Below are positions 42,694 to 50,546 of a stretch of 64,000 bases of DNA, one piece after another. The position numbers were made by a program, and so were the translations under genes. How positions within the stretch are numbered: position 1 is the first letter of the stretch; each line of letters opens with the position of its first letter. This stretch comes from Paenibacillus terrae. Lineage in GTDB: Bacteria; Bacillota; Bacilli; Paenibacillales; Paenibacillaceae. The stretch is from contig NZ_PNXQ01000005.1 of the NCBI RefSeq assembly GCF_005217525.1, positions 203,821 to 267,820 on the forward strand. The letters run 5' to 3'. Under the pieces are notes generated by a model that was not told the origin of the DNA, ran no database searches, and worked only from the letters and a program-made list of their open reading frames with translations.

Positions 42694-44505
42694 TTAATCA
42701 CCGCAGATGGCATTCACTTCTACTGTTGCAGGTGCATCTTCATGCCGAAAACCTGCCACAACGCCCACACGTTTGAAAAATTTATGAAAACGCTCGTTTG
42801 GATGCCCTTTTTCCTTATATTCAGCAATGACATTCTCAACGATATCCGTAATCTGATCCCCCGGAATGCCCTCTGCCACAGGTTGTGCAGCATGAGCGTT
42901 ACGGCCAAATTTTTTGCCGCCTAGAAACAAATCGTATCCTCCCTTGCGGTACACAATCCCGATATCTTCCAGCACCGCTCCATAGCAGGCCATACCGCAG
43001 CCGTTCAAAGCAATGCTCGTTTCCTTAGGTGCCTGCAATCCGCCCAGTACAACCTGTAGATGCTCCGCCACAGGCACAGCGTCATCCTTCTCCATATTGC
43101 AGAAGTCGCACGCCTTCACCTTAAACACATCGCCTATCGGCATCACGATGAATCGTTCATCCCGTAGCCGCCCTACCAGCTCCTCCGGGTCCGCGCACGG
43201 CACGCGCAGCACGATCTGGTGATCCGGCGTATACTCCAGCTCGCCTTCATCACCCGCTACCTCCGCGAGCAGCGCCATCTGGCGAGCGGTGAACTTCTTG
43301 TTTCCCACGCCGGGGGAAACGCCCACCTCAAACAACGCAGGCTTGCCAAAGCTGCCTATCGCTGTCCCGGCCGTAGCTGCCGTTCCGGCGGCGCTCACGG
43401 CGGGCGCTTGCCCGTTCCAGCGCGCGCTGGCTTCGCCCGGCAGCTTGCCGCCCGCAGCGAGGCGGCTCAGCGCCTCCGCTGCCAGCGATGCCGGGGCCGC
43501 ACCGGCTTGCGCCGCAGGCGCGGCCTGCACGGCAGCCACCGCTTGCGGGCGTGCCTGCGTTGCCACCGCAGCAGCACCGCTCGCGGAAGGCGCGGTCCCG
43601 CCAGCTCCCGCAGGGGCTGGTACTGCGGGAGCTGCGCCTGCCTGCGACGCATTAAGCGCGCGATCCTCTTGCGCGCCCAGCGACCACGGCTCCGCTTCCG
43701 TACGGAGCCGCTGATGCGGCTTGAGCGCCTGCTCGGACGCATCCAGCGTATACTTGCGCTGATACCCACGCGGCGTCACGATCAGACCGTCATACACCAT
43801 CGTCGAGGAATTACCGATGATGACGGTCGTCAGCATACCGATATCATGGTTCAGCATGTCCTCCAGCGTCGTCACTACGACTTGCTGACGGTCACGGTAA
43901 GCACTCTTGACCAGCCCGACCGGAGTCTGCGGATCACGGTAACGCAGCAAGATGGACTGCGTCTCAACAATCTGGCGTGTACGCCGACCACTGCGCGGGT
44001 TGTACAGTGCAATGACAAAATCCGCCGAAGCAGCCGCTTCTACGCGCTTCACAATCGTTTCCCAAGGGGTCAAATGGTCACTCAGACTGATCGTGCATGC
44101 ATCATGCATGACGGGCGCACCCAACAGCGAAGCACAGGACTGAATCGCCGATATTCCCGGCACAACTTCTACCTCAACCCCGTCCTCACGACGCCAGCCC
44201 TTTTGCATCAGCACTTCGTACACCAGCCCGGCCATACCATATACGCCTGCATCTCCACTGGAAATGACGGCTACCTTCTTGCCCATCTCCGCCTGTCGAA
44301 CCGCCTCCTGTGCACGGCTCACTTCCTCCGTCATGCCTGTGCGTACAATCTCCTGTCCATTCAACAACGGACGGATCAGATCCACATAGGTGTTGTAGCC
44401 GATAATGACCTCACTCTCGGCCAGCGCATCCAGCGCCCGTTTTGTGATATGTTCCATATCCCCCGGTCCGAATCCAATCACGAGCAATTTTCCTAATGGG
44501 TCCAT
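42694..44505 (-). CDS. cbiH60: CbiH60: cobalt-precorrin-3 C17-methyltransferase fused to a sulfite/nitrite reductase-like domain
   Basis: A 603-residue fusion. The first 245 residues are the CbiH/CobJ methylase (KLLVIGFGPGDMEHITKRAL, SGDAGVYGMAGLVYEVL, VVPGISAIQSCASLLGAPV). A low-complexity Ala/Pro/Gly linker runs from about 275 to 390. The C-terminus has ferredoxin-nitrite/sulfite reductase features with ACDFCNMEK and NGCGMACYG, the four cysteines of a [4Fe-4S] cluster. In B. megaterium CbiH60 the iron-sulfur domain helps ring contraction. First gene after the riboswitch; AAGGAGG precedes the ATG. Confidence 0.93.
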   Translation of the reverse strand: MDPLGKLLVIGFGPGDMEHITKRALDALAESEVIIGYNTYVDLIRPLLNGQEIVRTGMTEEVSRAQEAVRQAEMGKKVAVISSGDAGVYGMAGLVYEVLMQKGWRREDGVEVEVVPGISAIQSCASLLGAPVMHDACTISLSDHLTPWETIVKRVEAAASADFVIALYNPRSGRRTRQIVETQSILLRYRDPQTPVGLVKSAYRDRQQVVVTTLEDMLNHDIGMLTTVIIGNSSTMVYDGLIVTPRGYQRKYTLDASEQALKPHQRLRTEAEPWSLGAQEDRALNASQAGAAPAVPAPAGAGGTAPSASGAAAVATQARPQAVAAVQAAPAAQAGAAPASLAAEALSRLAAGGKLPGEASARWNGQAPAVSAAGTAATAGTAIGSFGKPALFEVGVSPGVGNKKFTARQMALLAEVAGDEGELEYTPDHQIVLRVPCADPEELVGRLRDERFIVMPIGDVFKVKACDFCNMEKDDAVPVAEHLQVVLGGLQAPKETSIALNGCGMACYGAVLEDIGIVYRKGGYDLFLGGKKFGRNAHAAQPVAEGIPGDQITDIVENVIAEYKEKGHPNERFHKFFKRVGVVAGFRHEDAPATVEVNAICGD

Positions 44506-44584
44506 CGTTATCCTCCTTCTTAAATCTAGGCTATGTCTTCCACACTTCTATCTATTTCACTTATATATGGACATCCTGTAACTC

Positions 44585-44613
44585 AAAAAACCCATCCTGC
44601 CCGGATGGGTTTC
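44585..44613 (-). terminator. Terminator in the cobalamin leader
   Basis: AAACCCATCCG and GGATGGGTTTTTT form a stem with a short loop and T-run on the minus strand, about 80 bp before cbiH60 and after the riboswitch. It is the likely off-switch when cobalamin is bound. Confidence 0.8.
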
Positions 44614-44832
44614 CTATGTACGCATCGTATTATCAGACAACACAACATTAAGAAGACACTTCTTGTCTTCCGCCATCGTGCCGTTGCTTTCCATCTGCCT
44701 GTTCACGCTTGAAACGCTTCTGCACGTTCAGATCCACGCAAACCTGTAACCAACATGGAAAAAGCAGCGTGCGCCTAATTTCCTGATTTCGTACACCCAT
44801 CCTCTCCGCGAAGGTTAACGGTGCATACAGAT

Positions 44833-44987
44833 CAAGGTAGGTCTCCTGGCTCGGCATCAACAGATTTTTTCGTCTTCCCCGGTTTCTCACGAGTGACATC
44901 TGAAAAAATCCTCTTCCTTACAGTGGCGGGACCGCTCGGGACTTGCACCCGATTCCCTGTTACCCTTCGCTATCACAAAGGCACCTT
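44833..44987 (-). promoter_or_regulatory. Cobalamin riboswitch
   Basis: On the minus strand the conserved elements appear in order: AAGGTGCC (about 44985-44978), GGGAATCGGGTGCAAGTCC, the B12-box part GTCCCGCCACTGTAAG (about 44928-44913), and GCCGAGCCAGGAGACCTACC (44852-44833). This is the RF00174-type aptamer (adenosylcobalamin-sensing in Firmicutes). A likely promoter (TTGCGC, 18 bp, TATGAT) lies upstream near 45015-45045. The leader reaches the terminator at 44585-44613 and then cbiH60. Confidence 0.95.
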
Positions 44988-45059
44988 GTCTGTCCGCTAT
45001 TTGATTATGGGTCTTATCATAACCTTGCCTCAATCAGTTGCGCAAGCATGAAAAACGCT

Positions 45060-45614
45060 TTATTTCAAGTTCTCCGCCTTATTTTTTAGCATATGCAACA
45101 ATTCGTCCGGGTCCGCAGAGATACTCAGCAGCGTTGGATGGTCAACTCCGGTAAAGCCCTCCTGCACACTATGACGCACCATTTCCGCCAACGGGTCAAA
45201 ATATCCGTTCACATTCAGCAGCCCGATAGGCTTGCGATGAATGCCGATTTGCGCCCAGCACAGTACCTCAAATAGCTCCTCAAAGGTTCCCAATCCGCCT
45301 GGAAGGGCAATAAATGCGTCAGCCTTTTCGCTCATCACCGCTTTGCGTTCATGCATGCTCGCCACCTCAATAAATTCGGTAACTCCCCGGTGAATAATCT
45401 CTGCATCGAATAACAGGGTCGGCATAATCCCGGTGACCTGACCGCCCCCTGCCAGCATCGCATCCGCGACTTCGCCCATCAGCCCCTTGCTGGAGCCTCC
45501 ATAGATTAAACGGACATGGTGTCTCACCATAGCCTCTCCAAGCTTACCTGCCTCCTGAAGATATACCGATGAATGTCCGGGTCTGGACCCGGCAAAGACA
45601 CAAATGGAATTCAT
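45060..45614 (-). CDS. LOG-family protein (TIGR00730 Rossmann fold)
   Basis: A 184-residue cytoplasmic protein of the lysine-decarboxylase-like / LOG family. CVFAGSRPGHSSVY, IYGGSSKGLMGEVAD, MHERKAVM and the nucleotide-binding PGGLGTFEELFE are all present. LOG proteins are 5'-monophosphate phosphoribohydrolases that split nucleotides (cytokinin riboside monophosphate type). AGGAGC is 9 nt before the ATG. Confidence 0.9.
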   Translation of the reverse strand: MNSICVFAGSRPGHSSVYLQEAGKLGEAMVRHHVRLIYGGSSKGLMGEVADAMLAGGGQVTGIMPTLLFDAEIIHRGVTEFIEVASMHERKAVMSEKADAFIALPGGLGTFEELFEVLCWAQIGIHRKPIGLLNVNGYFDPLAEMVRHSVQEGFTGVDHPTLLSISADPDELLHMLKNKAENLK

Positions 45615-45714
45615 AACGTCTCAGCTCCTGTTCTGGTATCCGCATCGAGGCTTTTTCATTATATTAAATAAATATTTTCGCTATAACAAAAACTTCTGTC
45701 GATGCATATCCAAC

Positions 45715-45748
45715 AAAAAAAAGATAAAGACCTTGTAGGCCCTTATCC
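45715..45748 (-). terminator. Terminator of the HemD-like gene
   Basis: GATAAGGGCCT-ACA-AGGTCTTTATC with G-T pairs on the minus strand, followed by TTTTTTTTG. Confidence 0.8.
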
Positions 45749-45785
45749 TCATTTTACCCTTTATCGCAAGGATATGGGTTAGTTT

Positions 45786-46631
45786 TCAGTTCACAACTTC
45801 CAGGCCGCAGCCGTGCGCCGAAGCGCTATGCTCAAAATATCTTCCCAGCTCCACCATCATGGCGCCCATACGTTCCTCCACTGGAAAGACAATCCGTTCA
45901 ATCCCTTCCTCCAAAATGGACTGCGCCGTCACCTTGCCTACCGACACAGCGATCACATCCTGGCGAAAAGCTTCCAGCACGTCTTCCATCTGCTTCTGTT
46001 CCCTCGCATATTGAGCCAAAAAGCGGATTTGCGGACCGCTGGTGAACGTAACTGCATCCACATCGCGGTTCAGGATATCCTGCAGCAATGCTTGCAAATT
46101 TGCTGCCTCCGGAGGAATATGCTTATAGGGAAGCACCTGCCGGGTAACTGCGCCTTGCTCGTCCAGCCACTTCACCAGCCGGGGAGCCGGATCACCATGT
46201 AGCTGCAACAGCACTTCCTTCCCCTTAAGATCATACGGGGCAAATGCCTGCGTCAACCCGATCAAGCTTCCGTCCTCGTCCCGTACAACTGGCGTAAAGC
46301 CACGCTTTTTGAGTCCATTGACCGTTTTGTAGCCCCGTGCTGCAATGTTCGAGGAATGTAATAGCTCCATCATCTGTTCTGCTACTTCCATATCCTCCGC
46401 CATATCGAATAGCGCGTCCAGCCCCATGCCTGTCGTGAAAATGTTCCAGTCCGGCGGCTGCTTCACCCACGATACAATAGCGTTACGCAGCTCGATATCG
46501 TCCAGAAAAACCGTGCCCTGGGCTGGACGCAGCACCGGCTCGCCCCCCATTTTTGTAACCAGCAGCGCCATTTCGTCTGCTTTACGAGGGCCGGCAAGGG
46601 CGACTCGCTTGCCTGCCATGCGTTGGGCCAT
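45786..46631 (-). CDS. Uroporphyrinogen-III synthase-like protein
   Basis: A 281-residue protein of the HemD family. Two Rossmann-like halves are seen: KRVALAGPRKADEMALLVTK, IFTTGMGLDALFD, KEVLLQLHGDPAPRLVKWL and VDAVTFTSGPQIRFLAQYA, VIAVSVGKVTAQSILEEG. HemD folds linear hydroxymethylbilane into uroporphyrinogen III, the branch point of heme, siroheme and cobalamin. It lies close to, but not within, the cobalamin operon. AAGGGGGG is 6 nt before the ATG. It could be a second HemD-like copy. Confidence 0.85.
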   Translation of the reverse strand: MAQRMAGKRVALAGPRKADEMALLVTKMGGEPVLRPAQGTVFLDDIELRNAIVSWVKQPPDWNIFTTGMGLDALFDMAEDMEVAEQMMELLHSSNIAARGYKTVNGLKKRGFTPVVRDEDGSLIGLTQAFAPYDLKGKEVLLQLHGDPAPRLVKWLDEQGAVTRQVLPYKHIPPEAANLQALLQDILNRDVDAVTFTSGPQIRFLAQYAREQKQMEDVLEAFRQDVIAVSVGKVTAQSILEEGIERIVFPVEERMGAMMVELGRYFEHSASAHGCGLEVVN

Positions 46632-46732
46632 CTTGTTCCCCCCCTTGTAGAAGTCGTACTCCTTTCTACCAAGTATACAATCAAGGGACTAAAAGACAAA
46701 TAAGAATTACTTTTCCGATGAATATAGTGAGC

Positions 46733-47887
46733 TTATAAATCGACTTGCCTTGACTTACTTTCCCTCTGGTTTTCCTGCTGACTCGTGCTATCCTGTTTCT
46801 CTTCCGATGGCTTAGGATCGCCTCTATCTTTTTTAGGCTTGGGTCGGAGTAGCAGCCATAGCACCAAGGGCATGAAAACAAAGAAAACGATCATCACCAC
46901 GGTCCACTCCCGGCTGAAATCATAAATTTGGATAATATTAGAAAACAGCATAAAGGAACAGACGTACCCCAACAGACCGACAGGCCATACAATTAAACTC
47001 CCCCAGGCAGGAGCAAACATACGCTTTACAGTCAAACTGATAACGTACAGATCGAACCCCATCTTTGTAAGCAGGGTTGGCACGGTAAGAGCAACTATAA
47101 ACAAATCAAACCGATCCAGAAAGTCCGTTAGCCGCAACTGACGTACCAGTTCATAAGATGGATAAAACAGCCTTGACATGATAGGAACACCAATAACCAA
47201 CTCCTCTAGCAGCACCAGCATGATCATAAAAGCGGTTCCGATACAATGTCCAAGCCACACACTGCGGCCATTAAAGATCCGTCCAGAAATTGCCAATGGC
47301 AGCAGCAAGATATCTGCCATATAACCAAGCATACGCCAGCTACCCTGGATAACTCCCCCTATATCCGGGTGCAACAGCGGTCTCATTACAGAAAAATCCA
47401 TATTATTCCCGAAAAAAAGCGGCATGGTCAGCAGCGTCAGAAGCAACCACGGTACAAAAAGCTCCGCCATGTTCACAATGGTGTTGATCCCCCCTTTAGC
47501 CATAAACGTCAAGGTCAGCAGCAAAATAAGGGATACGACGACAATCGGAGTTATTGGCAAAAGAACGATCTCTACAAAATCAGTCATAATTCTCAAATCC
47601 CTCGCAAAAAGGATCAGGAATAAAATAAGATAAGCCACAAGCAGCATACGCCCCAGCACGGGATGGGAGCTGACTATGGTCTGCAGCAGATCCTGATCGG
47701 GAAAACGCTGCTTAAGCTTCAGCATCGCCCAGATCGGCAAACATATTACGATAGCCGCTATCGCACAGGTCCAATAGGCATGCTGATGTGCGTAATCTGC
47801 TGCCTGCCCCGGAGCATGTACAAGGGTAATACTGACCTCCATCAGCACACTAAGCATTATGATTTGTCTGGTTGTGAATTGCCTCAT
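46733..47887 (-). CDS. GerAB/GerB-type spore germination permease, copy 1
   Basis: A 384-residue membrane protein of the spore-germination (APC-like) permease family with about ten helices. MRQFTTRQIIMLSVLMEVSI, RFPDQDLLQTIVS and DFLDRFDLFIVALTVPTL are typical. GerB subunits form the membrane channel part of germinant receptors. The start at 47887 has AAAGGAGG upstream. Very similar over its whole length to the neighbouring copy at 47956-49068, so a tandem duplication. It has a longer charged C-terminal tail. Confidence 0.9.
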   Translation of the reverse strand: MRQFTTRQIIMLSVLMEVSITLVHAPGQAADYAHQHAYWTCAIAAIVICLPIWAMLKLKQRFPDQDLLQTIVSSHPVLGRMLLVAYLILFLILFARDLRIMTDFVEIVLLPITPIVVVSLILLLTLTFMAKGGINTIVNMAELFVPWLLLTLLTMPLFFGNNMDFSVMRPLLHPDIGGVIQGSWRMLGYMADILLLPLAISGRIFNGRSVWLGHCIGTAFMIMLVLLEELVIGVPIMSRLFYPSYELVRQLRLTDFLDRFDLFIVALTVPTLLTKMGFDLYVISLTVKRMFAPAWGSLIVWPVGLLGYVCSFMLFSNIIQIYDFSREWTVVMIVFFVFMPLVLWLLLRPKPKKDRGDPKPSEEKQDSTSQQENQRESKSRQVDL

Positions 47888-47955
47888 GCAGGTACATCCT
47901 CCTTTTGCCCGCAAGCACTCATTACATACGCCACAATACAGCCCGCATGTATATA

Positions 47956-49068
47956 TTAATGAACCGGATCATTTCCAAGTCTTGCTTTATTCTCCATTCC
48001 CCGCTCCTTACCTTTATTGTTGGGCCGCAGCAGCAGGCATAGCACCAAGGGCATAATGATAAAGAACATAATCATCACCATCGTCCACTCCCGGCTGAAA
48101 TCATAAATTTGAATACTGTTTGAAAAAATAATAAAGGAGCTGACGTATCCCAGCAAACCCACAGGCCAAACCATCAAAGCACCCTGTACATGAGGGAACA
48201 GGCGTTTGACAGCCATACTCAGAATATACAGATCCAGTCCCACCTTTATGAGCAGAGTGGGTATCGTAAACCCCCCTACAAATAAATCAAACCGATCCAG
48301 AAAATCCGTTATATACAACTGACGTGCCAGCTCATAGGATGGGTAGAACAGCCGCGCCAGAATGGGAAGCCCGATGACAACCTGCATGAGTGTAACAATG
48401 AAGACCATAAAAACAGTTCCTATCAAATGGCCCCACCATGCACCCTGCGGGCTATAGTTTTTCCCTTGCAATACAAAAGGCAACATCAGAATGTCCGCCA
48501 TATACGAAAACATATACCAGCTTCCTTTCATGATTCCGGTTATACTTGGATGCAAAAACGGTCTAAGCTCCGAGAAATCCATGTTTCTGCCAAAGAAAAA
48601 CGGCATCGTCAGCAGTGTCATAATGGAGATCGGTATAAAAATCTCACTCATGTTCACGATGATGTTCATACCGCCCCTAGCCATATAAACGACGGTTAAC
48701 AGTATAATAAGTGAAATCATGAAAAAGGGAGTTCGCGGCAATAGAACCGCCTTTACCAAATCGGTAATAATCCATAAATCCCGGCCAAACAGGATTAAAA
48801 ACAGGGAAAAATACAGGAGCAGCAGTATACGCCCTATCACCACGCTAGAACTGATCATGGCTTGAAACAGGTCCTGATTGGGAAAACGCTGCCCAAGCTT
48901 CAGCAATGCCCAGATTGGCAAGCACAATACTGCGGCTACTACCATACAGGTACAATAGGCGTGTTGTTCCGCATACGCCCCGGCTTGTGACGGAGCGTGT
49001 ATCAAGGTTATATTCGTCTCCAGCAGCACACCGAGCAGCACCATTTGTCTAGTTGTGAACTGTTTCAT
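47956..49068 (-). CDS. GerAB/GerB-type spore germination permease, copy 2
   Basis: A 370-residue member of the same family, with MKQFTTRQMVLLGVLLETNI, RFPNQDLFQAMIS and DFLDRFDLFVGGFTIPTL. Residues align with copy 1 end to end apart from the tail. AAAGGAG is 9 nt before the ATG at 49068. Two B subunits in one operon allow two alternative receptors with the same A and C subunits, as seen in B. megaterium and other species. Confidence 0.9.
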   Translation of the reverse strand: MKQFTTRQMVLLGVLLETNITLIHAPSQAGAYAEQHAYCTCMVVAAVLCLPIWALLKLGQRFPNQDLFQAMISSSVVIGRILLLLYFSLFLILFGRDLWIITDLVKAVLLPRTPFFMISLIILLTVVYMARGGMNIIVNMSEIFIPISIMTLLTMPFFFGRNMDFSELRPFLHPSITGIMKGSWYMFSYMADILMLPFVLQGKNYSPQGAWWGHLIGTVFMVFIVTLMQVVIGLPILARLFYPSYELARQLYITDFLDRFDLFVGGFTIPTLLIKVGLDLYILSMAVKRLFPHVQGALMVWPVGLLGYVSSFIIFSNSIQIYDFSREWTMVMIMFFIIMPLVLCLLLRPNNKGKERGMENKARLGNDPVH

Positions 49069-49108
49069 GAGGTGCGTCTCCTTTTTCCACAAGCATCATT
49101 ACAATTCG

Positions 49109-49333
49109 TTACAACCAAGAGGGCAGCCATATATCAATAAACCGTGTCAGCCAGGTAGCCATATAGACAGTACTGTGTGTCGACGTTCCATAGATCCAGA
49201 TACCGATACTAAGGGCGTACAATACACGTGAGATCCAGCGGTTGACAGCAGGTGCGGCGTTCAGGCTTTTACGGTCCATCAGATACATGAAGATGATCGC
49301 CAGTACCAAGGGCAGCAGAAATATTTTATTCAT
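49109..49333 (-). CDS. Small membrane protein of the ger operon
   Basis: A 74-residue protein beginning MNKIFLLPLVLAIIFMYLMD with a second hydrophobic stretch (WISRVLYALSIGIWIYG) and a C-terminal amphipathic end. AGAAGGAG is upstream of the ATG at 49333, which overlaps the gerC stop by 8 bp, so it is translationally coupled. Small extra membrane genes (GerD-like or Ger 'D subunit' types) are known in some ger operons; the sequence resembles none I can name. Confidence 0.75.
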   Translation of the reverse strand: MNKIFLLPLVLAIIFMYLMDRKSLNAAPAVNRWISRVLYALSIGIWIYGTSTHSTVYMATWLTRFIDIWLPSWL

Positions 49334-50546
49334 TCTGGATTTGCTCCTTCTTGATCCCGAATGGCTTGGTAACTGCACCAATATTTTCAATATGCACAAT
49401 CGGATTTATGGTAACTTCCACCTTGGGGTACAACTGATCCCAACGGGGTTTAATCCGTTTCCATTCATTCGGAAGGCTCGTTATGATAACCCGCCCCAAA
49501 CCAAGCACATCAGAACGATATTTTTGTTGAATCACCTGGATAGCCTCACCCAAATCCTTCTTGATCTGACGTTCTACCTGCTGCTCCAGCCACTTCAAGT
49601 TTACTTCATTGGAAATATCGAAAGTCGTCTCATTTTCCCTTACATTTCCGTTGCAGTTCAGTTGGATGGTCATCTGAATATCATCCCCGTGAACATAGGG
49701 TTTGAAATGAACGCTGTTTTCGATAAGATGCACGGACAAATAACCACTTCCCTTGGGAGGGGTTATAAATATTTCCATATCCTTCGCCTGATCCATACCC
49801 AGCATCAAAAACCGACTTAAATGGTTATCTATAATGCCGGTTACTCTGTCCTTGCGAAATACAGCCAGTCCATCGACCTGAATATTCGTTTTCTTGTCCT
49901 TCAAATTAGAGGGGCCGTTCTTCACCAGGGACATTACGGGCACAGCCGGGTCAACGCCTTCCAACAGAATCGAATTCATCAGCAGCTTGATAGAACGGGG
50001 CTTTTTCATATAGGAATAGTTTAGCTCGCGCACCATTTCTGCCGGATATTGCTCAATCGGTGCATCCGCCTGAAGCATATCCAGCGCCGTTCCCTTCGTG
50101 ATGACCACCAAAGAAGACAGACGGTTCTGCGGGATACGTGTCAATACATCCATCATATTGCTGATTCCTTCCCGCGCCAGTTCCTCACTGAACAACAGCA
50201 CCCGGCGATGGGAATAATTCAACGTTCGTGAAACACCCCGCTGTTCCTCGGTACTTGCCCCCCGAAAGCTGGGGCCTGTTCTGGACTCCAGGTAGTAGGA
50301 TTTGGTTCCGCTCGTCCCTCCCCCGCCTCCTGTGCTTCCTGAGGAACCGAGCTGTCCTGGGAGGGCAATCTGCATCGTTACCCGGTATTGATCGCCTTCC
50401 TTATCCAGCCCGGTTCCCATCACAAAGGCAACATCGTTCACCTCACGGCGATCCCAGCATCCCCCTAAAAGTACAGAACAGAGCACCAGACAGCTAAGTA
50501 CAGCCGCTTTACGCATTTTCCCTGCATCAGACCATTGGGGCTTCAT
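49326..50546 (-). CDS. Ger(x)C family germination lipoprotein
   Basis: A 406-residue GerC/GerAC protein. The N-terminus has a lipoprotein signal (VLCSVLLGGCWDRREVND; Cys30 the lipid-modified residue), then the N-terminal domain GTGLDKEGDQYRVTMQIA and the GerAC_C domain with VGAVxx-like INPIVHIENIGAV at the end. It anchors the receptor to the inner spore membrane. A Gly/Ser loop (SSGSTGGGGGTSGT) is unusually long. The start at 50546 is chosen as it has GAGGAGGG at good distance and overlaps the gerA stop by one base (TGATG). Confidence 0.9.
   Translation of the reverse strand: MKPQWSDAGKMRKAAVLSCLVLCSVLLGGCWDRREVNDVAFVMGTGLDKEGDQYRVTMQIALPGQLGSSGSTGGGGGTSGTKSYYLESRTGPSFRGASTEEQRGVSRTLNYSHRRVLLFSEELAREGISNMMDVLTRIPQNRLSSLVVITKGTALDMLQADAPIEQYPAEMVRELNYSYMKKPRSIKLLMNSILLEGVDPAVPVMSLVKNGPSNLKDKKTNIQVDGLAVFRKDRVTGIIDNHLSRFLMLGMDQAKDMEIFITPPKGSGYLSVHLIENSVHFKPYVHGDDIQMTIQLNCNGNVRENETTFDISNEVNLKWLEQQVERQIKKDLGEAIQVIQQKYRSDVLGLGRVIITSLPNEWKRIKPRWDQLYPKVEVTINPIVHIENIGAVTKPFGIKKEQIQNE

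Noticed and set aside
43219-44496. 425-codon plus-strand frame over cbiH60
   Set aside because: Shadow of the real gene in GC-rich DNA; Arg/His-rich with no domain.
44648-44899. 83-codon frame overlapping the cobalamin riboswitch
   Set aside because: It lies across the aptamer and has no ribosome site; the RNA structure explains the conservation.
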